Shown: positions 53,127 to 61,234 of the stretch, in pieces
Layout of the letters: each line of letters begins with the position of its first letter
Numbering within the stretch: position 1 is the stretch's first letter
From: Geobacter sp. AOG2
GTDB lineage: Bacteria; Desulfobacterota; Desulfuromonadia; Geobacterales; Pseudopelobacteraceae
Length of the DNA stretch: 64,000 bases
Assembly: GCF_019972295.1 (NCBI RefSeq)
Contig: NZ_BLJA01000001.1
Span: forward strand, 2,945,574 to 3,009,573
Direction: 5' to 3'
Made by a program: the position numbers and the translations under genes
The notes under the pieces: model-generated
Seen by the model: only the letters and a program-made list of their open reading frames with translations
Databases searched by the model: none
Told to the model about the DNA's origin: nothing

Positions 53127-54379
53127 AACGCCTGCTGAGTATCGCCTGGGCGGTAATGTCGTCACAGGCACTGCTTCCCCTGGTGTGCGGCATCTTCCTT
53201 CTGACCTATATCGGGATTGCCTTTAGTACCGATGATGCCTTGATCGCTTTGATGGAATACACGAGATCGAGCGTTGTTCTCACGGTTCTCCTTGCCCTGA
53301 TCCCGATGAACAGCGCCTGCCGGATTCTGGCAGAAGCGAAGAGGTATATTAAAAGAAGGCGTGCGCTACGTGTGGAAACGACGGACGTGCCGGCGACGCT
53401 GTTCGATGAAACTGTTGAGATGAGTGTGTCACCGTCTTTCGGCGAATTACAGGCCCGCCTGAAGGCCTCCGGATACTCGGCCCGCCAGTCGGATAACGCG
53501 CTCGTGGCATGGCGGGGGCTCAGCATCTTTCCCGCCCGAATACTCTTTCTCGCCGCGTCTTTTTGCATTTTTGCCGGCATCCTCGTCAGCCTCACCACCC
53601 GGACCTCGCACAGGATGGCGGTCATCGAGGGGCAGCCAATCCCCACTGCAACCGGAGGAGGCGGGTTGGTGGAGAGGATCACCATGAGGACCGCATCCGG
53701 TTCGGTTCTTGCCAGGGTATTATCCATAGAAGTAGCCCAATCGGATTCAGGGGATGCAAAAAAAGTATTCGGGCTCTACCCTCCCTCTACCTACCGCGGC
53801 TATTTTGTGTATCCCCGTTACCTGGGGTTTGCCCCCGTCATTCGCCTTTCAACCCCTGACGCACAGAATTATGAGACGCAAGGCACTCTGAATATCTACC
53901 CCCCGGGAAGAGAGGACAGGGTGAAAATCCCCGGTTCTCCGTACCTGATGGAATTCAGCATGGCGCAACCGCCAGATGGGAGCGACCCCTTCATAACGGG
54001 ACGCGTGACCTTTCTGTTTAGACTGCTGAAGGGGAAAGATGTTCTTTTTGCGGGGAGCGCGCCGGTTGGCGGGGAATTTGTCCATGATGGCTATCGTTTG
54101 GCAATCCCCGATTGCCGACGGATGGTGATAACCGATTTCATTCGCGACTATGGGGTTCTGTTGGTTTGGACGGCAAGCATCCTTTATCTTGTATCAGGCT
54201 GTATCTGGCTGCCCGTAAGGGTTTTCGCCCCTCGCCGCGAGATGCGTTTCACGTTTGCCCAGGATGCTCTACAGGCGAACTCCCGTGCGGAAGGGGGAAG
54301 AAGAAAGCATGGGGGCATATTCCACGAAGCTCTTGACTATCTCGAGTCGGGGAGAAGTAAAATGGATAAAGCTCCGTGA
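53123..54379 (+). CDS. ResB-like cytochrome c biogenesis protein (first copy)
   Basis: A 418-residue membrane protein. Two N-terminal helices, a third (FPARILFLAASFCIFAGILVSL), a periplasmic beta-rich domain (FVYPRYLGFAPVIRLSTPDAQNY; IYPPGREDRVKIPGSPY) and a C-terminal helix (VLLVWTASILYLVSGCIWLPV) match the ResB/CcsB layout. ResB holds apocytochrome and heme for ligation in system II. The sequence is divergent, so it may be a specialised variant. The start overlaps the DUF2318 stop and the next gene's GTG overlaps its end. Confidence 0.68.
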   Translation: MKRLLSIAWAVMSSQALLPLVCGIFLLTYIGIAFSTDDALIALMEYTRSSVVLTVLLALIPMNSACRILAEAKRYIKRRRALRVETTDVPATLFDETVEMSVSPSFGELQARLKASGYSARQSDNALVAWRGLSIFPARILFLAASFCIFAGILVSLTTRTSHRMAVIEGQPIPTATGGGGLVERITMRTASGSVLARVLSIEVAQSDSGDAKKVFGLYPPSTYRGYFVYPRYLGFAPVIRLSTPDAQNYETQGTLNIYPPGREDRVKIPGSPYLMEFSMAQPPDGSDPFITGRVTFLFRLLKGKDVLFAGSAPVGGEFVHDGYRLAIPDCRRMVITDFIRDYGVLLVWTASILYLVSGCIWLPVRVFAPRREMRFTFAQDALQANSRAEGGRRKHGGIFHEALDYLESGRSKMDKAP

Positions 54380-56271
54380 CGGCCGAGCAAAGAAACCACA
54401 TACTACGAGTTGCGTTTATCGCTGTTCTTGTCGTTGCGGTGTACCACAGCACCTTCGGAAACCGTTTCGTGTGGGACGACCTCGACGTAATCGTAAAAAA
54501 CCCCCTTCTTGAAAACTTCAGAAACCTGCCAAAGTTTTTCTTTTATGAAGACAGAACAGGCGATGGGTTCACCGGTTATTACCGGCCCATGACGTATATC
54601 TCTTTTTTGCTCGATCGGTCCATCTGGGGCCTGAATCCCGTTGGGTTCAATATTACAAACATTTTTCTGCATATCGCCACGGTACTTCTTTTTTATGCGG
54701 TGGTATGCACACTATTCAAAAGGGATCGTTTGGCATTCATTGCCGCGCTGATCTTTGCGCTGCATCCGGTGGCTGTTGAGACCGTAAACTTTCATGCGGG
54801 GGGAAGGAACACGCTCCTCAGCGCCTTTTTTGCGCTGCTGTCGCTGCTTTTGTACATCAAAAAAAGGCATCTGGCGGCGATAGTGTGTTTTACGGCAGCA
54901 ATTTTCTCAAAAGAGTTCGCACTTCTTTTACCGATCATTTTCATCTTGTACGACAGAGGCATCAGTTCGGAAAAAAGACGCTGGTCAGCCTATCTGCCCT
55001 ATCTTGTGTCGATCCTGTGCTATCTGGCCCTGAGGTCGTTTGCCGTCGCCCAGGGGAATTTGCTCAAAACGATTCAACTATCGGGTAACCTGCTGTTAAT
55101 CCCCAAGATTGTGGTGCGTTACTTTGTAAACATGGTGTTTCCGGTCAATCTGAAAATTATGTATGATGTCCCCACGGATATCACGGCATCATCGTTTCTG
55201 ATGTATGCAGCCGGTTTGTCCGCCATTGTTGGCGGAGTGTTTGTCTTCAGAAAAAAGAACGAGATTGTATTCTCGGCAGGCTGGTTTTTCCTTTTTTTGC
55301 TCCCCGTTATCGGCATTGTGCCGCTTGGGTCTGCCTTGATGGCAGACAGGTATGCCTATTTCTCGTTAATGGGATTCAGCCTGGCACTGGCCTATGCGAT
55401 CTGTCAGGCAAATAAGCAGGCGGTGCTCCCCATCACGGCAGTACTTTGTATCGCTTTCGCCACGATTGACGTTCAGCGGAACGCCCTGTGGAAAGATATG
55501 CCATCCCTGTATAGACAGATGACGATAGATGCCCCGGGGAAAAGCATCGGTTTCACGAATCTCGGTATGTATTATTATGAACACGGGGATTTGGCCAATG
55601 CAGAAAAGTATCTGAAAGAGTCGTGTTCCAAAAAAGGGATTGTAATCCGGGATGCATACCAATACCTGTCTGCGGTCTATTGGGAAAACAACAAGTTGGA
55701 TGAGGCGTTGTCGGTGCTGGATAAGCTGATGACCCTTGAACCCGGCAATCCGCAACCCTACATAATGGCGAGCAGGATTTACGAGAGCAAGGGCGATAAG
55801 GCCATGGCCCAAAAGTACTACACAAAAGTTACGGCAATGTTTCCACAGATCGAACAAATGATGGGTAATAGAGCCATAACCCTTTGCCATGAAGGCGAGA
55901 AACTGATGGCCGAAGGCAGGCTCCTGGAGGCGGAGAGAAAGTTCAAGGAAGCATTGATGATGAAACCAGGCTTCGTTCCCGCGTTGATCGACATGGGAGG
56001 CCTCGCCGCCGAAAAGGGAAATCTGGCGGGGGCAGTGGAATATTTTCGTAAAGCGGTTACTCTGGAGCCGGGCAACGCTTCGGCGCACTATAACTTGTCC
56101 ATGGCGTATGATCTGATGGGGAAATCTTCTGAAGCACGGGCTGAAATGAAACTCTACCAGGGACTTGACGCTGTTTCCAGGCAGCAAGGGAAGGCGGTTG
56201 AAGGGGCTGCCAACGGGGAAACGCCCACTAGCCTTGAGGGCGCGAGGCGCCAACCACTTCAAAAACAATGA
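54376..56271 (+). CDS. TMTC-like membrane protein with C-terminal TPRs
   Basis: A 631-residue protein. Roughly ten helices form a GT-C-like membrane part (VWDDLDVIVKNPLL early loop, ALHPVAVETVNF), followed by about five TPR units from residue 395 (TNLGMYYYEHGDLANAEKYLK; VEYFRKAVTLEPGNASAHYNLSMAYDLMGKSSEA). This is the plan of TMTC-type O-mannosyltransferases and related bacterial proteins. The acidic D-D pair in the first loop fits a GT-C active site. It starts with GTG coupled to the ResB-like gene. It may glycosylate surface cytochromes, but this is inference. Confidence 0.72.
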   Translation: MTAEQRNHILRVAFIAVLVVAVYHSTFGNRFVWDDLDVIVKNPLLENFRNLPKFFFYEDRTGDGFTGYYRPMTYISFLLDRSIWGLNPVGFNITNIFLHIATVLLFYAVVCTLFKRDRLAFIAALIFALHPVAVETVNFHAGGRNTLLSAFFALLSLLLYIKKRHLAAIVCFTAAIFSKEFALLLPIIFILYDRGISSEKRRWSAYLPYLVSILCYLALRSFAVAQGNLLKTIQLSGNLLLIPKIVVRYFVNMVFPVNLKIMYDVPTDITASSFLMYAAGLSAIVGGVFVFRKKNEIVFSAGWFFLFLLPVIGIVPLGSALMADRYAYFSLMGFSLALAYAICQANKQAVLPITAVLCIAFATIDVQRNALWKDMPSLYRQMTIDAPGKSIGFTNLGMYYYEHGDLANAEKYLKESCSKKGIVIRDAYQYLSAVYWENNKLDEALSVLDKLMTLEPGNPQPYIMASRIYESKGDKAMAQKYYTKVTAMFPQIEQMMGNRAITLCHEGEKLMAEGRLLEAERKFKEALMMKPGFVPALIDMGGLAAEKGNLAGAVEYFRKAVTLEPGNASAHYNLSMAYDLMGKSSEARAEMKLYQGLDAVSRQQGKAVEGAANGETPTSLEGARRQPLQKQ

Positions 56272-56585
56272 AGCAAAAAAAGTCAATGACTCGAAGGGTC
56301 TAAGGAGTCCGAACCACATCTGAATTAACCCGGATGGCCCAAGACATGGAGAGCTTGATAAAATCTGCACAGGCCCGCCCAATCCGCCCTCCCGGTGCAA
56401 TTCAGGAATTGGCGAAACAGTTGCCTTTAGCTGCAGAAAAATGCTAACATGCTAAAACTTTGTTAGGTGTGGCGTTGCCATCTTCTCGTCATTGGATGTG
56501 AACTGCCGGAAGTCACGGTAAGTATGTCCGGGCAGCGGCAGGCTGTGCCACTAAATATACTCTATGTGAGGGACCGACAGGCGCT
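56272..56585 (+). other. 314-base intergenic region with a possible promoter
   Basis: No gene is supported. TTGCCT, an 18-base spacer and TAACAT at 56421-56450 could start transcription about 135 bases before the next ATG. No terminator with a T-run was found after the TMTC-like gene. Confidence 0.4.
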
Positions 56586-57773
56586 ATGCAAAAGAATACT
56601 AGGTTATCAGTGGTGGCTGGACTGTTTTTCACCTCTCCGTACTTTTTACTGGTTTTTCTCATTGTTCCTGCCTATACCGTACTCGGCCTGAAATTGCATT
56701 TTCACGTCTCCGGGGACCTGCTGCTGGCCAACAACATCGCTTTTGCCTTATGCATTGGGGCGCGACTCGTTCGGTATGCGCTGAGGCTGAGGGGTAATAT
56801 CCGCTATGGCGCCGGATACCGTCCGCCAAGCAATACTATAGAGCTGGGCCGATCATCCTCGCAGTTGCAGACTGATTTGAAGGATGCCGGCTACCATTTC
56901 GATTCCGATGGCCACTACGGAGAAAAAAAGGACCTTGGCTTTTTGGGGACGACATTGCTGTACGGTGGCTTGCTGCTTTTGCTTCTGGCCGGCTCATATG
57001 ACTATACGCATGAATACTCCGTTATGGGCCGCCTGGGGGTTGGCGAGCCGATGCCGCTTGATAGCACGGGCCTGCTCGGGCAATATGAAGCGGGTTTTTG
57101 GGCTGGGACGACGGAATTACCGCTGCTTCAGGTCAGAAAGCAGATTCTGCCGAATGCCCAATGGCCTAAAGGAGCAACGGAGATTGCCCTGCTCTCCAAA
57201 GATCGTAAAGAGTTGGCCAAAGGCACCATAGCTCCCGGGAAGCCCTTCAGCAGCCAAGGCCTCGATTTCTACATGACCAGGTTTGTTTTCGACGCTTTAT
57301 TTGTGTTAAGACAGGGGCCCTCCATCGCCTACGAGTCATTTGTCAAATTATTACCCCTCGCCGCAAAAAAGGGGGAATACAGCTACTATGGTTCGCTCAA
57401 GACCGACAAGTTCGAAAATGTGCGGGGTGTCGCCTGGCTTAACCCTGAAAAGAAGGCGGTGCATGTCGAGGCGAAATTATCTGGGAAAAAGGCATTTGAC
57501 GGCGTCTTGGAGCTTTGGGGTAAGAATAAGATAACACAGGGAGAGTACCTTGGCTCATTAGAGGGACTTGCCCAGTGGTCGGAAATCCGCGTGGCACGCG
57601 GAAGGCATCGTCGCACGTTGATGCTCGGGGCGGCCCTCGTCCTTTTGGGCGGGCTCTTGAGGCTTATAATCCGGCCGCAGCGTGTCTGGCTGGAAGACAC
57701 GGAGGAAGGCAGCCGTGTGAGGACTGCCGGTAGAAAAACCTTACAACTGGTTGAACAAGCAGGGAAACAATAA
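56586..57773 (+). CDS. ResB-like cytochrome c biogenesis protein (second copy)
   Basis: A 395-residue protein with two N-terminal helices (TSPYFLLVFLIVPAYTVLGL), a third (GTTLLYGGLLLLLLAGSYDYTHEYS), a long periplasmic beta domain (residues 160-350) and a last helix (TLMLGAALVLLGGLLRLIIRP). The layout equals ResB, although sequence identity to the copy downstream is low by eye. It immediately precedes ccsA, and the copy after ccsA is the more canonical one. It may be a variant substrate-holding subunit. Confidence 0.68.
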   Translation: MQKNTRLSVVAGLFFTSPYFLLVFLIVPAYTVLGLKLHFHVSGDLLLANNIAFALCIGARLVRYALRLRGNIRYGAGYRPPSNTIELGRSSSQLQTDLKDAGYHFDSDGHYGEKKDLGFLGTTLLYGGLLLLLLAGSYDYTHEYSVMGRLGVGEPMPLDSTGLLGQYEAGFWAGTTELPLLQVRKQILPNAQWPKGATEIALLSKDRKELAKGTIAPGKPFSSQGLDFYMTRFVFDALFVLRQGPSIAYESFVKLLPLAAKKGEYSYYGSLKTDKFENVRGVAWLNPEKKAVHVEAKLSGKKAFDGVLELWGKNKITQGEYLGSLEGLAQWSEIRVARGRHRRTLMLGAALVLLGGLLRLIIRPQRVWLEDTEEGSRVRTAGRKTLQLVEQAGKQ

Positions 57774-57854
57774 CATTCTGTGGGTATTCTGCTAAACCGG
57801 GAAGCCTTGTTGCCGGCGCTCCCGAAACAATGACGAAAAGAACAGGACACTCTA

Positions 57855-58691
57855 ATGTCGAATTTGGAAACTCTATTTTTCTGGACGACGCTGGTTATTT
57901 ACTCCTTGGCGAGCGGTGGGTACATCTATTCATTCGTTTTCAAGAACCCTCGTTTCATGTCGAAAGTGACAGCCCTCATCTCCGTCGGATTTATTGCCCA
58001 CACGATTGCAATTGGCGCCCGTTACCTTGCTCAGGGCCATCTCCCCTGGTCCGGCGATTATGAAAGTGCAATGATGGGCGGGTGGTTCATTATCGCCGGC
58101 ACACTCTTTGTGGGCTGGCGGAATAAGCCTCTACAGGCCCTGGCTACCGCTACCGCTCCCTTGGTCGTTATCATGATGGGTTTCGGGGTCATGCGCAACC
58201 CCGTACTGACACCCATGGCGGCAAGTTTGAAAAATTACTGGCTTTATATCCATGTCTACTTTGCGTGGCTTGCCTTCGGAGGGTATGCCCTGGCGATGGC
58301 CGCTGGCGTTCTCTACGTGCTGAAGCACAAGAGTGAGCTGCGCGGAGTGGTTAATCCGTCCTATGAACGGTTCCCTACACTTGACCGATTGGATGAGCTT
58401 ATCTTCCGTTATGTCGTTTTCGGCTTTATCACCGATACCATCATGATCTGCGCCGGCGCCATCTGGGCCAAGGATCTCTGGGGAAGCTACTGGAGTTGGG
58501 ACCCGGTGGAAACCTGGTCGCTCGTCTCATGGATTGTCTATGGGATTGCCATCCACCTGCGGGTCACGTTCGGCTGGCGGAATTCCCGGTTTGCCTGGAT
58601 TGCCATTCTCGCTTTGAGCACGGTCATTATCTCGTTTTTTGGAGTCACCTTTGTTATCGACACAAGCCTGCATACATTTCAAGTCCGTTGA
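57855..58691 (+). CDS. ccsA: CcsA/ResC heme-handling cytochrome c biogenesis protein
   Basis: A 278-residue membrane protein with the Trp-rich WWD-type signature (WGSYWSWDPVETWSLVSW) and conserved histidines at HTIA and HLR, with eight helices. This is the heme-transporting and -ligating part of system II (CcsBA/ResBC). The first helix contains the aromatic SNLETLFFWTTLVIYSLASG stretch. It is flanked on both sides by ResB-like genes. System II usually needs one ResB per CcsA. Confidence 0.9.
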   Translation: MSNLETLFFWTTLVIYSLASGGYIYSFVFKNPRFMSKVTALISVGFIAHTIAIGARYLAQGHLPWSGDYESAMMGGWFIIAGTLFVGWRNKPLQALATATAPLVVIMMGFGVMRNPVLTPMAASLKNYWLYIHVYFAWLAFGGYALAMAAGVLYVLKHKSELRGVVNPSYERFPTLDRLDELIFRYVVFGFITDTIMICAGAIWAKDLWGSYWSWDPVETWSLVSWIVYGIAIHLRVTFGWRNSRFAWIAILALSTVIISFFGVTFVIDTSLHTFQVR

Positions 58692-58708
58692 AACATCACT
58701 TTATCGAC

Positions 58709-60070
58709 ATGATTGACAAAGTGATAAAGTACCTCAAGTCCCTCCGTTTCACTCTGCTGCTCATCTGCCTGCTCGGTGCAATGTTCCTGGCAGGTCTCTG
58801 GATTCCCCAGAAGAGCATGGTGTCTGCGGCACTGTACAATCAGTGGAAACTTCACCTCCCCATTGTCGTGGGGGTATTCGAGTTTCTCGGGCTGACCGCG
58901 ATCTACACCTCACCGCTCATGCTGACCCTGTGGTCTCTCTTTTTTATCAACTTGGCATTGGTCATGTGGCAGCGATTGCCGCTCATCAAAAAACGGATCG
59001 CCTTGCCGGAAAATCGTGCATTTGATCCGGGAAACGCCTCGGGATACCCGTTTCATGCATCGTTCCGCCTGTCACCGGGGCAGGATGGTGCGGCCGTCAT
59101 TAGCCGACTTCGTTCACGCAAATACACCATTGTAGGTGACGCGAACGGCTTTTATGGGGTAAAGAACCGCTTGTCCCCGATCGCTTTCGGACTCTTTCAC
59201 CTCAGTTTTTTTCTTGTTCTGCTTGGGGGACTGACAAGTCTCTACACCAAATTTGCCGGGGTGCTCGAACTTGCCCAGGGAGAGACGTTCCAAGGTGATG
59301 TTTTGAGTTATGTCCCGACGCCGCAACTGCCGAAAATCGGAACGCCTCCCCAGGCTGCATTCACGGTTACCAGTATTGCTCCCCAGATGACCAATGGGAC
59401 CCCGACGGGACTCAAGGTGGGGCTCGTCGATGGGCATGGAGAAACACACGAAGCCGATGTCAACCGCCCGTACAAGGTGGACAGCTCGAGTTTCCTTGTC
59501 ACCAATGTGGGTCCGGCGCCCCTGTTCGTGGTAAAGGACCGGTCGGGGAAGGAAATTGACGGGGCATACATGAAGCTTCACGTCATGGGTGGGAAGACAG
59601 ATGTCTTCTCACTGGCCGGTTTTCAGTTTCGAGCCCATTTCTATCCCAACTATTTTCTCAAGGATGGTGTTCCGGCAACCCGCTCCCAGGAATTTAAAAA
59701 CCCGGTTTTCACAATTGACGTAGAGCGGCAAGGTAGAATCATAACACAGGGTACTGTTTCTCCAAACGGCGCCTTGGCTTTTGCCGACTACCAACTGGTG
59801 CTGAAAGATCTGCCCTACTGGGTGAGCTTTTCGGTCTTCAAGGAGCATGGGGTCCCAGTAATATTTACCGGTTTTGCCATTGCTTCGTTGGCGATTGTCT
59901 GGCGGTTTCTTTTCTACCGGCGTGAGATCATAGGGGCCGTGCGGGAGAAGGATGGTGAGCAGTTCCTTGATGTTGCCGGCCGTTCCGAGTTTTATAAGAG
60001 CCTTGCAGAAGATGAGTTTATGGCTTTATTCAATAATTTAACCAAAGAGAGCAGGAGTAAAACAACATGA
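58709..60070 (+). CDS. resB: ResB cytochrome c biogenesis protein (third copy, most canonical)
   Basis: About 453 residues, starting at MIDKVIKYLKSLRFTLLLICL; the frame is open further upstream but overlaps ccsA. Typical ResB elements are the N-terminal KSLRFTLLLICLLGAMFLAGLWIPQ, a second helix (LGLTAIYTSPLMLTLWSLFFINLALVMW), LFHLSFFLVLLGGLTS, a large periplasmic domain and the final helix (VPVIFTGFAIASLAIVWRFLFYRRE). It should complement CcsA. No clear ribosome site is seen at the ATG, so translational coupling with ccsA is likely. Confidence 0.85.
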   Translation: MIDKVIKYLKSLRFTLLLICLLGAMFLAGLWIPQKSMVSAALYNQWKLHLPIVVGVFEFLGLTAIYTSPLMLTLWSLFFINLALVMWQRLPLIKKRIALPENRAFDPGNASGYPFHASFRLSPGQDGAAVISRLRSRKYTIVGDANGFYGVKNRLSPIAFGLFHLSFFLVLLGGLTSLYTKFAGVLELAQGETFQGDVLSYVPTPQLPKIGTPPQAAFTVTSIAPQMTNGTPTGLKVGLVDGHGETHEADVNRPYKVDSSSFLVTNVGPAPLFVVKDRSGKEIDGAYMKLHVMGGKTDVFSLAGFQFRAHFYPNYFLKDGVPATRSQEFKNPVFTIDVERQGRIITQGTVSPNGALAFADYQLVLKDLPYWVSFSVFKEHGVPVIFTGFAIASLAIVWRFLFYRREIIGAVREKDGEQFLDVAGRSEFYKSLAEDEFMALFNNLTKESRSKTT

Positions 60071-61140
60071 AACGCATACTTGGCCTTGTATTGGTTGTGC
60101 TGACACTTTGCAGCGCATGCCAGCGGCAGGAAAAGAAGGTTGCTGAAAAAAAGGGACAGTATAAATATATCCTGTTGGTCAAAAGCCAAGGTAAGTATGG
60201 ATACTGCGACCGTAATGGAACATTGGTGACTCCTATCCAGTACGAGCACGCCTCATTGTTCTCCGAAGGTCTTGCAGCAGTGCGCCAGAATGGCAAGGAC
60301 GGGTACGTTGACCAGAATGGGAACATGGCCATTGCGCCCCACTTCGACGCGGCTTCCGTTTTCAGGGAGGGAAAAGCAGCGGTACTGAACGGCAACCGCT
60401 GGAGCTACATAGACCGAAACGGTAAGCAGCTCACCGAGTCGCGCTTTCTCTTCACGTTAGCCTTTACGGAAGGTTTGTCTTCGGTGGTTGTGGTCGAAAA
60501 GGACGGATACAAGGCAGGATATATCGGACCTGATGGCAATTTCGTCATAACCCCCAGATTTTACGACGCCTCCTTTTTTTCCGAGGGTATGGCTGCGGTT
60601 AGGATGGGTAAACAGCACGGCTATATCGATAAATCGGGGCAGATGATCATCGCGCCTCAATTTTACGAGGCAGGGCCTTTTAAGGATGGGCTTGCCCGGG
60701 TAAAAGTAAACGGAAAGTACGGCATAGTAGGGTTCGTCGATAAAAAAGGAACCATGGCCATCCCCGCTCAGTACGAAAACGCGACTAACTTCAATGAAGG
60801 GATTGCGGCAGTTAAAAAAGGCGACAAGTGGTGGCTGATAGACACCAAGGGCAACCAGGTAACGAACCGTACGTTTGACTCACCGACGATCTTCACCGAG
60901 GGGCTGGCGCCAATCATGGAGAACAAGAAGGTTGGTTATATGGACAAGCAAGGGAATATGGTAATTGAGCCGAAATATGATGCAGGTTCAATCTTCGTCC
61001 AAGGCCTCGCACCGGTGAAAGTTGGAGAAAAGTGCGGCTACATAGACACCAAAGGGAAGATGGTGATCAAGCCGGAATACGATTGGGACCAACGTTCGAT
61101 TGACCAATACACTGCATATTATACAACCATTGGACGCTGA
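60067..61140 (+). CDS. WG-repeat (KWG) lipoprotein
   Basis: A 357-residue lipoprotein (lipobox LCSAC). Eight to nine WG-type units of about 35 residues are visible, each like GKYGYCDRNGTLVTPIQYEHASLFSEGLAAV. These form a beta-rich surface module of unknown ligand. It starts inside the resB stop (ATGA), and so is part of the same operon. A 9-bp CCCCCCTTG / CAAGGGGGG hairpin follows at 61151-61196. Expected location is the outer membrane. Confidence 0.82.
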   Translation: MKRILGLVLVVLTLCSACQRQEKKVAEKKGQYKYILLVKSQGKYGYCDRNGTLVTPIQYEHASLFSEGLAAVRQNGKDGYVDQNGNMAIAPHFDAASVFREGKAAVLNGNRWSYIDRNGKQLTESRFLFTLAFTEGLSSVVVVEKDGYKAGYIGPDGNFVITPRFYDASFFSEGMAAVRMGKQHGYIDKSGQMIIAPQFYEAGPFKDGLARVKVNGKYGIVGFVDKKGTMAIPAQYENATNFNEGIAAVKKGDKWWLIDTKGNQVTNRTFDSPTIFTEGLAPIMENKKVGYMDKQGNMVIEPKYDAGSIFVQGLAPVKVGEKCGYIDTKGKMVIKPEYDWDQRSIDQYTAYYTTIGR

Positions 61141-61150
61141 AAGAACACAG

Positions 61151-61196
61151 CCCCCCTTGATACGGTCTTTGTGGCACTGGTCGGTACCAAGGGGGG
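61151..61196 (+). other. Hairpin after the WG-repeat gene
   Basis: CCCCCCTTG and CAAGGGGGG pair perfectly across a 28-base loop. No T-run follows, so it may be a weak terminator or an mRNA end-protecting structure. Confidence 0.4.
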
Positions 61197-61234
61197 CAGG
61201 TGAATGAAGCTACTGCAAAGAAGGTGATCAGTTT

